A stretch of 64,000 nt of DNA from Roseococcus sp. (GCA_026414745.1 JAOAIK010000009.1:36835-100834); one strand, 5' to 3'; numbered from the stretch's first letter, positions 11,157 through 20,114 are shown. Numbers and translations are program-made. Notes: generated from the letters alone by a model not told the origin.

Positions 11157-12055
11157 CCGTCACCCTCTGCGAAGTCTCGCCCCGCGATGGGCTGCAGCCG
11201 ATCAGGGACTGGGTCCCCACCGAGACGAAGATCGCCCTCGTGCGCGCCCTGCATGCGGCGGGCGTGCGGCGGATGGAGGTGGGCAGCTTCGTCTCGCCCA
11301 AGGCCATCCCGCAGATGGCCGACACGGCCGAGGTGCTGCAGGCCGCGAAACAGCTCGACGGGCTGGAATGCACCGTGCTGGTGCCCAACCGCCGCGGCTT
11401 CGAGGCCGCCATGCAGGCGGGCGCGGACCGGCTGGGCTTCTTCATGTCGGTGACGGAAAGCCACAACAAGGCCAACCTCAACCGCACGCGGATGGAAAGC
11501 TTCGCCGAACTCGCCCAGCTCGTGCGCGAGACGCCCAGGGGCGTGAAGATCCGCTTCAACCTCTCCTGCGCCTTCCATTGCCCCTTCGAGGGCGTGGTGC
11601 CCGAGGCCGAGGCGCTGGACTGGGTGGAGCGCGCCCAGGCGCTCGACGCCGAGATGGAGGTGGCGATCGCCGACACCACCGGCAACGCGGCGCCCGACCA
11701 GGTGCGCCGCGTCTTCGCCCACGCCATCGAGAGCTGGGGCAACCGCTTCGCCTTCCACGGCCATGACACCTACGGCATGGGGCTGGCCAACATGCTCGCG
11801 GCCTTCGAGGCGGGCTGCCGCGTCTTCGACGCCGGCTCGGGCGGCATCGGCGGCTGCCCCTACGCGCCCGGCGCCACCGGCAACACCGCCATGGAGGATG
11901 CGGTGTGGATGTTCGAGCGCATGGGCGTGCCCACCGGGCTCGACTGGGCGAAGCTGCTCGCGGCGGCGGAGATGGCGGCGGCCATCCCGGGCGCCATGCC
12001 GGGCGGGCGGGTGCGCGGCGTGCCGGCCGCGCGCAAGGGCTTCGCGGCGGCCTGA
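11153..12055 (+). CDS. Hydroxymethylglutaryl-CoA lyase family enzyme
   Basis: 300 residues of the DRE-TIM aldolase fold. VTLCEVSPRDGLQ carries the catalytic Arg-Asp pair (Arg11, Asp12); EVGSFVSPKAIPQMADT, the metal-binding FHGHDTYGMGLAN and the Cys loop GGIGGCPYAPGATGN are those of HMG-CoA lyase. It cleaves a 3-hydroxy-3-methyl-dicarboxyl-CoA such as HMG-CoA or citramalyl-CoA to acetyl-CoA and a keto acid. Translational coupling with the CoA-transferase (ATGA) makes a two-step activation and cleavage unit plausible. It ends 4 bp before the convergent queC stop. True substrate is open between HMG-CoA and a close analogue. Confidence 0.88.
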   Translation: MTVTLCEVSPRDGLQPIRDWVPTETKIALVRALHAAGVRRMEVGSFVSPKAIPQMADTAEVLQAAKQLDGLECTVLVPNRRGFEAAMQAGADRLGFFMSVTESHNKANLNRTRMESFAELAQLVRETPRGVKIRFNLSCAFHCPFEGVVPEAEALDWVERAQALDAEMEVAIADTTGNAAPDQVRRVFAHAIESWGNRFAFHGHDTYGMGLANMLAAFEAGCRVFDAGSGGIGGCPYAPGATGNTAMEDAVWMFERMGVPTGLDWAKLLAAAEMAAAIPGAMPGGRVRGVPAARKGFAAA

Positions 12056-12059
12056 CGCC

Positions 12060-12767
12060 TCACCCGGCCGCGTAGGCCGCCCAGCCCCGCGCGCGCAGCG
12101 CGCAGGCCGGGCACTGGCCGCAGCCATGGCCCCAGGGGTGCAGCGCGCCCCGCACGCCGAGATAGCAGCTGTGGCTCTCTGTGCGGATAAGGTCGACCAG
12201 CTCCGCGCCGCCCAGCTGCTCGGCCAGGCGCCAGGTCTCGGCCTTGTCGCGCCACATCAGCGGGGTGTGGATGACGAAGCGCCGCGCCATGCCGAGGTTG
12301 ATGGCCACCTGCAGCGCCTTGATCGTGTCGTCGCGGCAGTCGGGATAGCCCGAGTAGTCCGTCTCGCACATGCCGGCCACGAGGTGGCGCAGCCCCCGCC
12401 GCTCGGCCAGCGCCGCGGCGAAGGTGAGGAAGAGCAGGTTGCGCCCCGGCACGAAGGTGTTGGGCAGCCCGTCCTCGCGCAGGCGGATCTCGGCCGCGCG
12501 CGTCAGCGCCGTCTCGGACAGCGCGCCGAGCGCGGCGAGCGGGAGTGTATGGTCCTCGCCCAGCCGCGCCGCCCAGCGCGGCGAGAGCGCGCGCATCCCC
12601 TCGCGCAGCGCCGCGCGGCAGTCGAGCTCCACGCGGTGGCGCTGGCCGTAGTCGAAGCCGAGGGTCTCCACCCGCGGGAAGCGGTCCAGCGCCCAGGCGA
12701 GGCAGGTGGCGCTGTCCTGCCCGCCGCTGAACAGCACGAGCGCCCCGTCGTCATCGTCATGCGTCAT
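12060..12767 (-). CDS. queC: 7-cyano-7-deazaguanine synthase QueC
   Basis: 235 residues, the QueC length. It makes preQ0 from 7-carboxy-7-deazaguanine, ammonia and ATP for queuosine tRNA modification. The PP-loop [16 protein letters not shown] sits at the N-terminus; [25 protein letters not shown] and [11 protein letters not shown] are family motifs, and the C-terminal zinc knuckle is built from SHSCYLG and GCGQCPAC. Other que genes are not in the window. Its stop is 4 bp from that of the lyase on the other strand. Confidence 0.95.
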   Translation of the reverse strand: MTHDDDDGALVLFSGGQDSATCLAWALDRFPRVETLGFDYGQRHRVELDCRAALREGMRALSPRWAARLGEDHTLPLAALGALSETALTRAAEIRLREDGLPNTFVPGRNLLFLTFAAALAERRGLRHLVAGMCETDYSGYPDCRDDTIKALQVAINLGMARRFVIHTPLMWRDKAETWRLAEQLGGAELVDLIRTESHSCYLGVRGALHPWGHGCGQCPACALRARGWAAYAAG

Positions 12768-12793
12768 GCGCGGCCCTTACCGCGCCCGCGCCG

Positions 12794-14410
12794 TCACGTC
12801 ATGCGGATCGGCGTGAGGTCCTGGAACCAGGATTGCGCCTGCACGAAGCCCTGCACGCGCCGGCTCATCGCGCGCGGGTTCAGGTCATGCGCCACGAAGA
12901 GGAAGAGCGCATCGTCCACCACCTTGGCGTGGAGCTCGGCCAGCAGCGCGGCCTGCGCCGCCGGATCGAAGGTCTGGTAGACGCGCTCGATGATGGCGTC
13001 ATAGGCCGGGTCGCTGAAGAAGCCCCAGTTGTTGGCGGCCGGCGGCGTCAGGTCGCTCTTGAGGAAGCGGATCAGCGCGGTGAAGGGGTCGAGGGCGGCG
13101 TAGCTGATGTTGATGGCGCTGATGCCGCGGTTGGAGGGCGCCCGGGCGCCGTCGCGCCAGAGGCCGAGCAGCGCGTTCCACTCCACCACCTCGAAAGTGA
13201 CCTCGATGCCGATCTCGCGCAGGTTCTGCTGCACCGCCTCGTTCATCGGCAGCGGCTGCATCTGGCCCGAGCCGGAAGGCGAGATGCCCACCCGCGTGCG
13301 GATCGGGTTCTGGCGCGAGACTCCGGCCTCCGCCATCAGCCGCCGGGCGGCGGCCACATCGGTGCGGATGGGCTCGCGCGGGGTGCCGTGCCAGGGGTGG
13401 CCGGGGGGCAGCAGCCCGGCGCCGGGCACCATCATGCCCCCCAGCATCTCGCGGATGCCGGCGCGGTCGATGGCGAGGTTGGCGGCCTTGCGCACCCGGA
13501 TATCGCGCCAGGGCGAGCCCTCGACCATGGAGAAATGCCAGGTCCAGTTGTGCGGATAGGTGTTGGAGACGATCTGGAAGCCGGCCTGGCGCAGCGCGGG
13601 GATGGCGTCGGGCGGCGGCGCCTCGATGAAGTCCACCTGGTTGGCGCGCAGCGCGGGCACGCGCGTGTTGGGCTCGGCGAGCGGCAGGAGCACGAGGCGC
13701 TCGTGGCGCGGGATGCGGTTCGGGTCCCAGTAGCTCGCGTTGCGCAGCAGCACCGCGCGCTCGCGCACCGAGAAGCTCTCCAGGCGGTAGGGGCCGGTGC
13801 CCACGGCGCGCTCCATGAAGCGGTCCCAGTCGCGCCCCGCCGCCTCCCAGGCGCCGCGATGGGTGATGCCCACCCAGGTCAGGCCGAAGGGCACCAGGCT
13901 GTCCACCGTGCGGGTTTCGAGGATGAAGATGTGCGGCCCCTCGGCGCGCCAGTTCGCGATGGTGGGCATGCGGATGCGCGCCTGGGCGGCGGCGCGCGGG
14001 TCGAAATGCGGGGCGTCGTTGCGGAAGGCGCGGTCGTAGCTGAAGACCACGTCCTCGGCCGTCATCTCCTTGCCGTCGTGGAAGCGCACGCCCTCGCGCA
14101 GGGTGATGATCCAGCGCCGCGGCTCGGCCGGGTCGGTGCGCCAGGATGTGGCGAGGCCCGGGCGCAGCGTCGCCGGCGCGTCGGCGCGCGAGAGATCCCA
14201 CATGGCGAGCTGGTCGTAGAGGGTGATGCCCATGAAACGGTGGCCCTCGGCGCCCTGGTCCGGCACGCCGTTGGCGAGCGGCACGGCGGCCGCCGTCATG
14301 CCCACGCGCAGCGTGCCCGAGGCGGTCTGCGCCTGGGTCACGTCCCAGGGCAGGGCGGCGGCGAAGGGGGCGGCGAGGGCGGAGCGGAACAGGGCGCGGC
14401 GTGAGGGCAT
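12794..14410 (-). CDS. ABC transporter peptide/nickel-type solute-binding protein (SBP family 5), orphan
   Basis: 538 residues. The N-terminus MPSRRALFRSALAAPFAAALPW is a signal sequence with a twin-arginine-like SRRALF. The mature part shows family-5 features: ATSWRTDPAEPRRWIITLREGVRFHDGKEMTAEDVVFSYDR, then GTGPYRLESF and NLAIDRAGIREMLGG. It binds a peptide or similar cationic solute in the periplasm for an ABC importer. No permease or ATPase genes adjoin it, so it must work with a remote transporter. The ATG at 14408-14410 is chosen because the signal peptide starts there. Confidence 0.85.
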   Translation of the reverse strand: MPSRRALFRSALAAPFAAALPWDVTQAQTASGTLRVGMTAAAVPLANGVPDQGAEGHRFMGITLYDQLAMWDLSRADAPATLRPGLATSWRTDPAEPRRWIITLREGVRFHDGKEMTAEDVVFSYDRAFRNDAPHFDPRAAAQARIRMPTIANWRAEGPHIFILETRTVDSLVPFGLTWVGITHRGAWEAAGRDWDRFMERAVGTGPYRLESFSVRERAVLLRNASYWDPNRIPRHERLVLLPLAEPNTRVPALRANQVDFIEAPPPDAIPALRQAGFQIVSNTYPHNWTWHFSMVEGSPWRDIRVRKAANLAIDRAGIREMLGGMMVPGAGLLPPGHPWHGTPREPIRTDVAAARRLMAEAGVSRQNPIRTRVGISPSGSGQMQPLPMNEAVQQNLREIGIEVTFEVVEWNALLGLWRDGARAPSNRGISAINISYAALDPFTALIRFLKSDLTPPAANNWGFFSDPAYDAIIERVYQTFDPAAQAALLAELHAKVVDDALFLFVAHDLNPRAMSRRVQGFVQAQSWFQDLTPIRMT

Positions 14411-14480
14411 GGGCGATCCTCCGGCGATGCGCCAGCTTAGGACGGCCGCCGCGATTTTGTGCGCCGAATCGTCATATGGC

Positions 14481-14504
14481 CAAGAAATGGGCTCTCGGGA
14501 GCCC
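14481..14504 (-). terminator. Weak intrinsic terminator after yqgE
   Basis: In minus orientation a perfect 6-bp stem GGGCTC/GAGCCC with a CCGA loop (14504-14489) is followed by ATTTCTT. It lies in the 146-bp spacer between the yqgE stop and the peptide-binding protein start. The T tract is interrupted, so efficiency is uncertain. Confidence 0.45.
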
Positions 14505-14556
14505 GCCTGCCCATTCCTTGACCTTCCGGGGCACCGCGCGCCCCTCGATGTGCCGC

Positions 14557-15144
14557 TCAGGCCCGCCCGGCGGCGCTGACGATGCGCGAGGGGTCCACCT
14601 TCAGCTTCGACAGCGCCCGACGCCACTTGGTGGCGAGTTCCCCGTCGAACAGCAGCGCCTCGTCGGGCGGGGCGACGAGCCAGGCGTTCTCGGCGATCTC
14701 GGCCTCGAGCTGCCCCGGCCCCCAGCCGGCATAGCCCAGCGCCAGCACGCAGTGGCGCGGCCCGCCGCCGGCGGCGATGTCCTTGAGGATGTCCACGCTG
14801 GCGGTGAGGGCGAGCCCGCCGCGCACCGCGACGGAGCCATCGGTCCGCCAATCGTCGCTGTGCAGGACGAAGCCGCGCGCCTCCTCCACCGGCCCGCCGG
14901 CCAGCAGGCGGATCTGCCGCTGGGCGGGGACGGGTTCCACCCCCACCTGGCGCAGCAGCATGTCGAAGCTGAGGCGCTCCACCGGCCGGTTGAGCACGAG
15001 GCCCATCGCCCCCTGCGGCGAATGCGCGCAGAGGCAGATGACGCTGCGGGCAAAGCGCGGATCGCCCATGTCGGGCATCGCGATGAGAAGCTGGCCGGCC
15101 AGGCTGGCTGCGCCGGGCGCGGCCCTGTTCGGTCCTGTAGCCAT
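14557..15144 (-). CDS. yqgE: YqgE/AlgH family protein
   Basis: 195 residues, the usual length. The signature stretches are LAGQLLIAMPDMGDPRFARSVICLCAHSPQGAMGLVLNRP, LAGGPVEEARGFVLHSDDW and LALGYAGWGPGQLEAEI. The molecular function of this conserved family is not established; AlgH was named from a role in alginate regulation in Pseudomonas. The ATG at 15142-15144 matches the family N-terminus; an upstream start at 15237 would add 31 unconserved residues. It is divergent from the peroxiredoxin gene. Confidence 0.92.
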   Translation of the reverse strand: MATGPNRAAPGAASLAGQLLIAMPDMGDPRFARSVICLCAHSPQGAMGLVLNRPVERLSFDMLLRQVGVEPVPAQRQIRLLAGGPVEEARGFVLHSDDWRTDGSVAVRGGLALTASVDILKDIAAGGGPRHCVLALGYAGWGPGQLEAEIAENAWLVAPPDEALLFDGELATKWRRALSKLKVDPSRIVSAAGRA

Positions 15145-15254
15145 GCCTTCGAGATGGCGCGCCGCTCCGCCCGCCGCAAGGCGTCCCGCCGGCGGGAATT
15201 CCGCCGCCGCGCGATCTGCTCTAGAGGGGAGCTCCACGCACGGAGAACGCCCGG

Positions 15255-15737
15255 ATGACGATCAAGGTCGGTGACAGGATCCCTTCCGCCAAACTCATGC
15301 AGGCCACCGCCGAGGGCCCCAGAGAGGTCACGACGGAGGAGCTCTTCGGCGGCAAGACCGTCGTGCTCTTCGGCGTGCCCGGCGCCTTCACCCCCACCTG
15401 CTCGGCCAAGCATCTGCCCGGCTTCGTCGCCCAGGCCGGCGCGCTCAAGGCGAAGGGCGTGGACGCCATCGCCTGCATGGCGGTGAACGACGTGTTCGTC
15501 ATGGGCGCCTGGGGCAAGGACCAGGGCGTGGGCGAGAGCGTGATGATGCTCGCCGACGGCAGCGGGGCGTTCACCAAGGCGTTGGGGCTGGAACTCGACC
15601 TCACGGCGCGCGGTCTCGGCATCCGCGCGCAGCGCTTCGCCCTGGTCGCGAAGGATGGGGTGGTGACGCATCTGGCCGTGGAGGCGCCGGGCGCCTTCGA
15701 GGTCAGCAGCGCCGAGGCCGTGCTGGCCGCGCTCTGA
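15255..15737 (+). CDS. Peroxiredoxin, Prx5 (PrxV/hybrid) type
   Basis: 160 residues. The peroxidatic cysteine Cys49 lies in FGVPGAFTPTCSAKHLPGF, the Prx5 active-site motif (Pro, Thr and Cys all present); AIACMAVNDVFVMGAWGKDQG follows, where Cys75 could act as a second thiol. It reduces hydrogen peroxide or alkyl hydroperoxides in the cytoplasm, probably with glutathione or thioredoxin. There is no fused glutaredoxin domain. It stands alone, with a 110-bp promoter-bearing spacer shared with divergent yqgE. Confidence 0.93.
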   Translation: MTIKVGDRIPSAKLMQATAEGPREVTTEELFGGKTVVLFGVPGAFTPTCSAKHLPGFVAQAGALKAKGVDAIACMAVNDVFVMGAWGKDQGVGESVMMLADGSGAFTKALGLELDLTARGLGIRAQRFALVAKDGVVTHLAVEAPGAFEVSSAEAVLAAL

Positions 15738-15765
15738 GCGCGGCCCCCCGCTGCCCTTCCCGGGC

Positions 15766-15787
15766 GGCCTTGCGCTGGCGCAAGGCC
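15766..15787. repeat. Perfect 10-bp inverted repeat between peroxiredoxin and CBS genes
   Basis: Arms GGCCTTGCGC and GCGCAAGGCC with a 2-nt centre, 29 bp after the peroxiredoxin stop. There is no T run on either side, so it is not a classical intrinsic terminator; it could stabilise the 3' end or act as a factor-assisted terminator. Confidence 0.5.
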
Positions 15788-15841
15788 GTCACGATGCTGT
15801 CATGGCACTCATCCCTCGTTCACGCGGACGGGAGGGCCGCC

Positions 15842-16261
15842 ATGCTGACACGCCGGATGGAAGAGCTGGTCCGTCACCAGAATCCGCTCTGCATGCCCCC
15901 GGGAGCGACGGTGGCGGAAGCCTGCGCGGCGATGCACCGCCGCCGCGTCGGCGCCGTGCTCGTCGTCGAGGATGGCCGGCTCGTGGGCATCTTCACCGGG
16001 CGGGATGCGGTGCGCTGCCTTGCCCTCGGCCTCGATTCCGTCCGCACTCCGCTCGCCCAGGCCATGACGCGCGATCCCGTCTGCCTCGGCCCCCAGGCCC
16101 AGGCGATGGAGGCGCTGCGCCTGATGACGGACGGCGGCTTCCGCCATGTCCCCATCACCGAGGAGGGGCGGGTGCTCGGCATCGTCTCGCGCTACGACTT
16201 CCGCGCCGACGAGCACCGCCGCATGGACGAGGAGACGGGGTTCTTCGAGAATCTCCGCTGA
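15842..16261 (+). CDS. CBS-domain pair protein
   Basis: 139 residues from the ATG at 15842 (GGGAGG lies 9 bp upstream). It consists of two CBS motifs: CMPPGATVAEACAAMHRRRVGAVLVVEDGRLVGIFTGRDAVR, and DPVCLGPQAQAMEALRLMTDGGFRHVPITEEGRVLGIVSRYDF. Such Bateman modules bind adenine nucleotides and report energy state to a partner. The ending FFENLR is common in alphaproteobacterial stand-alone CBS proteins. No effector domain or obvious partner gene is adjacent, so its target is unknown. A start at 15770 is possible but begins inside the inverted repeat. Confidence 0.85.
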   Translation: MLTRRMEELVRHQNPLCMPPGATVAEACAAMHRRRVGAVLVVEDGRLVGIFTGRDAVRCLALGLDSVRTPLAQAMTRDPVCLGPQAQAMEALRLMTDGGFRHVPITEEGRVLGIVSRYDFRADEHRRMDEETGFFENLR

Positions 16262-16426
16262 GGAGGGTCCGCTCCGCACGCCGCGCCGGGTGACAGGGCG
16301 AGAGGGCGGCGGCATGCTCATACCCATGCGCGCGCAGGCCCTCGCGCTCGCCTGTCCGTCGGCTTGACCGGCCCGCGCGGATCCCGCCCACCCTCCGACA
16401 GCCCCCCCTTCCCGCACGAGGCGCCC

Positions 16427-16771
16427 ATGTCCCCCTGGCTGCTCACGCCGCTGCTGCTGATCGGCTCCAACGTCCTGATGACCTTCGCCTGGTACGGGCA
16501 CCTGAAGGCCCCGCATTGGCCGGTCTGGATGGCGGTGCTGGTCTCCTGGGGCATCGCCTTCTTCGAATACTGCCTCGCCGTGCCGGCCAACCGCATCGGC
16601 TACGGCACCTTCACGGGCCAGCAGCTCAAGGTGATGCAGGAAGTGATCACCATTGCCGTCTTCGCCGTATTCAGCGTGGCGGTGCTGGGCGAGCAGCTGC
16701 GCTGGAACTTCCTCGCCGCCGGCGCCTGCCTCGTGGCGGCGGTGGTGTTCATCTTCCTTCCCTCGGAATAG
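16427..16771 (+). CDS. DUF486 (DMT-like) inner-membrane protein
   Basis: 114 residues with about four hydrophobic segments: LLTPLLLIGSNVLMTFAWYG, WMAVLVSWGIAFFEYCLAVPANRIG, a third around ITIAVFAVFSVAVLG and a fourth AAGACLVAAVVFIF. The motif FAWYGHLK followed by EYCLAVPANRIGYGTFTGQQLKVMQE is the DUF486 signature. It is half the size of a drug/metabolite transporter and may dimerise; substrate unknown. The 165-bp spacer before it contains no visible gene. Confidence 0.88.
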   Translation: MSPWLLTPLLLIGSNVLMTFAWYGHLKAPHWPVWMAVLVSWGIAFFEYCLAVPANRIGYGTFTGQQLKVMQEVITIAVFAVFSVAVLGEQLRWNFLAAGACLVAAVVFIFLPSE

Positions 16772-16978
16772 ACCGCCGACACGGATTCTTCGCTCGACAA
16801 GGGGTTGCGGCGCGGAAATCCACTGCCATAGCCTAGGGCTGGTGGCGATTCGCGCGCCCGACCCCAACCCCTTGGTCCAGGGGGTGCGCCGCAGGGGGGG
16901 GTGGGCCGCAGCCATCCGTGCCGCCGCGCCGCCCGGGCGCGACGCACGCCTCGGACCGGGCCCAGAGGGGAGAGCCGC

Positions 16979-17482
16979 ATGTCCGGAATCACGGCCGATC
17001 TGGCCGACCGCGCGACCAATCCGCTCGACGTGCTGGAGCAGATCGTCATCGCCAACGAATGGGTGTTCGAGCGCCGCTCGGACGGCGAGATGGCGGCCGA
17101 GGCGCCCGGCAAATGGTGCAACTACACCATGTTCTTTTCCTGGGCGCCGGAGATCAGCGCCATGCATTTCTCCTGCGCCTTCGACGTGAAGGTGCCGGCC
17201 GAGCGCCGCGGCCCGCTGTTCGAGTTGCTGGCGCTGGCCAACGAGCGGCTCTGGATCGGCCATTTCGGGCTGGAGGTGGAGGAGGGCGTGCCCGTCTTCC
17301 GCCACGCCGTGCTGCTGCGCGGCGCGCCCGGCGCCAGCGCCGAGAGCCTGGAGGACATGGTGGACATCGCCCTCACCGAATGCGAGCGCTTCTTCCCCGC
17401 CTTCCAGTTCGTGCTCTGGGGCGGCAAGCCGCCCGCCGAGGCGCTGGAGGCGGCCATGCTGGACTGCGTGGGCGAAGCCTGA
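16979..17482 (+). CDS. YbjN-domain protein
   Basis: 167 residues of the YbjN fold (type III chaperone-like). WVFERRSDGEMAAEAPGKWCNYTMFFSWAPEISAMHFSCAFD and ALANERLWIGHFGLEVEEG are the conserved core; ALTECERFFPAFQFVLWGGK lies near the end. The biochemical role is unknown. The ATG at 16979 follows AGAGGGGAGAG. The 207-bp upstream spacer carries no gene I can support. The gene converges on the broken RidA gene, 10 bp away. Confidence 0.88.
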   Translation: MSGITADLADRATNPLDVLEQIVIANEWVFERRSDGEMAAEAPGKWCNYTMFFSWAPEISAMHFSCAFDVKVPAERRGPLFELLALANERLWIGHFGLEVEEGVPVFRHAVLLRGAPGASAESLEDMVDIALTECERFFPAFQFVLWGGKPPAEALEAAMLDCVGEA

Positions 17483-17492
17483 GCGGGGGCGG

Positions 17493-17882
17493 CTACAGCG
17501 CCACCACCAGGTCCAGCTGCACCAGCGCATCGAGAGCGAGGCCGGTGACGCCCACCGTGGTGCGGGCGGGCAGGCCACCGGGCGGGAAGGCGGCCTCCCA
17601 GATGGCGTTCATCGCCGCGTAGTCGCGCGCGAACTCGCGCAGGCAGATGCGCGCCATCACCGTCCGCTCCCAGGCCGCGCCGCAGCCGGCCAGCACGGCC
17701 TGCAGGTTGGCGACACCTGGCGCGTCTCAGCCTCGATGCCGCCCGGCACGCAGCGCGTGGCGTCCTCCGGGCGGGTCGGCATCTGGCCGGTGACGAAGAG
17801 GAAGCCGCCCGGCCCGCGCGGCGTGGCTGAAGGGGGCGACGCGCTGCGGCCCCTCGTCCAGCAGGGAGCGGAGGATCTCCAT
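17493..17882 (-). pseudogene. RidA (YjgF/UK114) family gene broken by two compensating single-base indels
   Basis: Starting at the ATG 17880-17882 the frame encodes MEILRSLLDEGPQRVAPFSHAARAG; the RidA pattern then continues only in a shifted frame (GFLFVTGQMPTRPEDATRCVPGGIEAETRQV) and returns to the first frame for LQAVLAGCGAAWERTVMARICLREFARDYAAMNAIWEAAFPP to the end. The shifts lie near 17804-17815 (one extra base) and 17714-17718 (one missing base). In the original frame a stop at 17727 truncates the protein. Intact RidA hydrolyses reactive enamine/imine intermediates. It overlaps denD by one base (TGATG). Two sequencing errors in a G/C run are a real alternative to a pseudogene. Confidence 0.75.
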
Positions 17883-18853
17883 CACAGCCCGCGCTCGGCC
17901 CGGGTGGCGGCGAGGTCGTCCTCGCGGAAGGCGGCGAGGATCTCGCCCACCCCTTCCTGCGCCGTGAAGCCCAGGGCGCGGGCGCGCGCGGCGGTGAAGG
18001 CCGCCGGCCAGCCGCCGACGATGGCCTGCACCGCCGGGTCGGGGGCGGGGATGACATGGGCGCGCTCGGCCGGCGTCAGCGCGGCCAGCATCTCGCCCAC
18101 CCGCACCGAGAGGCCCGGCGGGTTGATGCCGCGATCCAGCCCGAGCGGTGCCGTGTCCATGGACGCGGCGTGCAGGAACCACTCCACCGCCCGGCGCGGC
18201 GAGCAGACCCAGACGGCGAAGTCCTCCTCCACCGGCAGCGGCGTGTCGAGGCCGAGCAGCGGCTCGCGCAGGATGGCCGAGACGAAGCTGCTCGCCGCCT
18301 TGTTGGGCCGGCCGGGGCGGACGATCACCGTGGGCAGGCGGATCGAGACGGCATCCAGGAAGCCCTTGCGGCTCGCATCCTGCAGCAGCAGCTCGGCCGC
18401 CGCCTTCTGCGCGCCGTAGGAATTGGCGGGGAGCTGGCGCGCGTCATCGGCCAGAACCGCCCCCTGCCCGCCGCCGAAGCTGGCGACGCTCGAGGTGAAG
18501 ACGAGGCGCGGCGGCGCGGGCAGGGCGCGGCAGGCCTCGATCACCGCCAGCGTGCCGAGCAGGTTCACCCGCAGGCCGAGATCGAAATCCGCCTCGGCGG
18601 CGGCGCTCACCACCGCGGCAAGGTGGAACACCACCCCCGTCCCGGCCGGGAGGGCGCGCGCGAGCTGCGCGGCATCGGCCACATCCCCCGCGAGGCGCGT
18701 GACGGGAAAGGGGGCGGCGAGCGGCGGCGGCTCCGCAAGGTCGAAGAGGGTGAGGCCGGTGACGGCGCGCCCGCCGATGGCACCCTCGGCGGCCAGACGC
18801 GCCGCCAGCTTGCGGCCGAGGAACCCCCCGCCGCCCAGGATCGAGACATGCAT
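17882..18853 (-). CDS. denD: D-erythronate dehydrogenase-like NAD-dependent epimerase/dehydratase family (DenD-like)
   Basis: 323 residues of the extended SDR fold. The N-terminus MHVSILGGGGFLGRKLAARL holds the dinucleotide site, VFHLAAVVSAAAEADFD the substrate entry, VFTSSVASFGG the Ser, and PANSYGAQKAAAELLL the Tyr-x-x-x-Lys. SIRLPTVIVRPGRPNKAASSF is typical of DenD, which oxidises D-erythronate in four-carbon sugar-acid breakdown. OtnK/OtnC partners are absent here. It lies upstream of the broken RidA gene (TGATG overlap) and diverges from the ammonia-lyase, 45 bp away. The exact substrate is inferred. Confidence 0.75.
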   Translation of the reverse strand: MHVSILGGGGFLGRKLAARLAAEGAIGGRAVTGLTLFDLAEPPPLAAPFPVTRLAGDVADAAQLARALPAGTGVVFHLAAVVSAAAEADFDLGLRVNLLGTLAVIEACRALPAPPRLVFTSSVASFGGGQGAVLADDARQLPANSYGAQKAAAELLLQDASRKGFLDAVSIRLPTVIVRPGRPNKAASSFVSAILREPLLGLDTPLPVEEDFAVWVCSPRRAVEWFLHAASMDTAPLGLDRGINPPGLSVRVGEMLAALTPAERAHVIPAPDPAVQAIVGGWPAAFTAARARALGFTAQEGVGEILAAFREDDLAATRAERGL

Positions 18854-18898
18854 GCCGCGAGATTGCCGCGCGCGCCGCGCCCCGCCAAGCTCGCCGCC

Positions 18899-20023
18899 AT
18901 GCACCGCCTGCACCTGAACGCCCGTCACGGCACACCCGGGATCATCGTGCTGCCCGAGGGCGGCTATCGCCGCGCCCGCGCCGAGATCACCGCCTGGCCC
19001 GGCTATGCGCCCACGCCGCTGCACCGGCTCGAGCTGCCCGGCATCGCGGGGCTGTGGTGGAAGGACGAAAGCCGGCGCTTCGGTCTGCGCAGCTTCAAGG
19101 CGCTCGGCGGCGCCTATGCCGTGCAGAAGCTGCTGGCGCAGGAGCTGGCGCGCCGCGGCGTCGCGCCCCACGCCGGGGCCGCGGCGCTGGAAAGCGGCCA
19201 ATACGCCCACGCCACCGACCGCATCACCGTCACCTGCGCCACCGACGGCAACCACGGCCGCAGCGTGGCCTGGGGCGCGCAGCGATTCGGCTGCCGCTGC
19301 GTGATCTTCGTGCACGAGAACGTGAGCCAGGGCCGGCGCGAGGCCATCGCCCGCTTCGGCGCGGAGGTGCGCGAGGTTCCCGGCACCTACGACGACAGCG
19401 TGCGCGCCGCCCAGCGCGCGGCCGACGAGAATGGCTGGTTCGTGATCAGCGACACGAGCTACCCCGGCTACACCGAGCCGCCGCGCGACGTGATGCAGGG
19501 CTACCGTCTGATGGCCGAGGAGGCGCTCTCGCAGATGCCGGCGCCGCCCACCCATGTCTTCGTGCCCGGCGGGGTGGGCGGGGTGGCCGCGGCCGTCTCG
19601 GTGCAGCTGCGCAAGCAGGCGCCGGCGGCAAGGCTGGTGGTGGTGGAGCCCGAGGCGGCCGCCTGCCTTCTGGCCAGCGCCGAGGCCGGCGCGCCGACCA
19701 CGGTCACGGGCGGGCTGGACACCATCATGGCCGGCCTCGCCTGCGGGGAGCCCTCGCTGCTCGCCTGGCAGGAGCTGGAGCGCGGGGCCTTCGCCTTCAT
19801 GGCCGTGCCCGATTCGGCCGTGCCGGGGGCGATGCGCGCGCTGAAGGCCCGCGGCGTGGAGGCGGGCGAGAGCGCGGTGGCGGGCTGGATCGCGCTCGAA
19901 TCCCTCCTCGCGACGCCGGAAGATGCCGCGCGGCTCGGCCTCGGGCCGGAGAGCCGCGTGCTGGCCTTCGGCACCGAGGGCGCGACCGACCCCGATCTCT
20001 ATGCCCGGCTTACCGCTGCTTAA
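18899..20023 (+). CDS. dpaL: Diaminopropionate ammonia-lyase (DpaL/YgeX family)
   Basis: 374 residues of the fold-type II PLP family. WWKDESRRFGLRSFKALGGAYAV carries the Schiff-base Lys67; TCATDGNHGRSVAWGAQRFGC and VFVPGGVGGVAAAV (phosphate loop) match diaminopropionate ammonia-lyase, which turns 2,3-diaminopropionate into pyruvate and ammonia. The reaction passes through an aminoacrylate, the substrate of RidA, and a broken ridA lies one gene away. The ATG at 18899 matches the family N-terminus (HLNARH). It is a single gene, divergent from denD. Confidence 0.88.
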   Translation: MHRLHLNARHGTPGIIVLPEGGYRRARAEITAWPGYAPTPLHRLELPGIAGLWWKDESRRFGLRSFKALGGAYAVQKLLAQELARRGVAPHAGAAALESGQYAHATDRITVTCATDGNHGRSVAWGAQRFGCRCVIFVHENVSQGRREAIARFGAEVREVPGTYDDSVRAAQRAADENGWFVISDTSYPGYTEPPRDVMQGYRLMAEEALSQMPAPPTHVFVPGGVGGVAAAVSVQLRKQAPAARLVVVEPEAAACLLASAEAGAPTTVTGGLDTIMAGLACGEPSLLAWQELERGAFAFMAVPDSAVPGAMRALKARGVEAGESAVAGWIALESLLATPEDAARLGLGPESRVLAFGTEGATDPDLYARLTAA

Positions 20024-20114
20024 CCCGCTTCACAGCCCGGCAATAAATCTGCCAAATGGCGGCAATCGCGGGGGGCTAGCAGCGCTTCGCGCAAGACATT
20101 CGGGAGAGCCATTC

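Noticed and set aside
15766..15787. GGCCTTGCGC inverted repeat as an intrinsic terminator of the peroxiredoxin gene
   Set aside because: No T run follows the stem in either direction.
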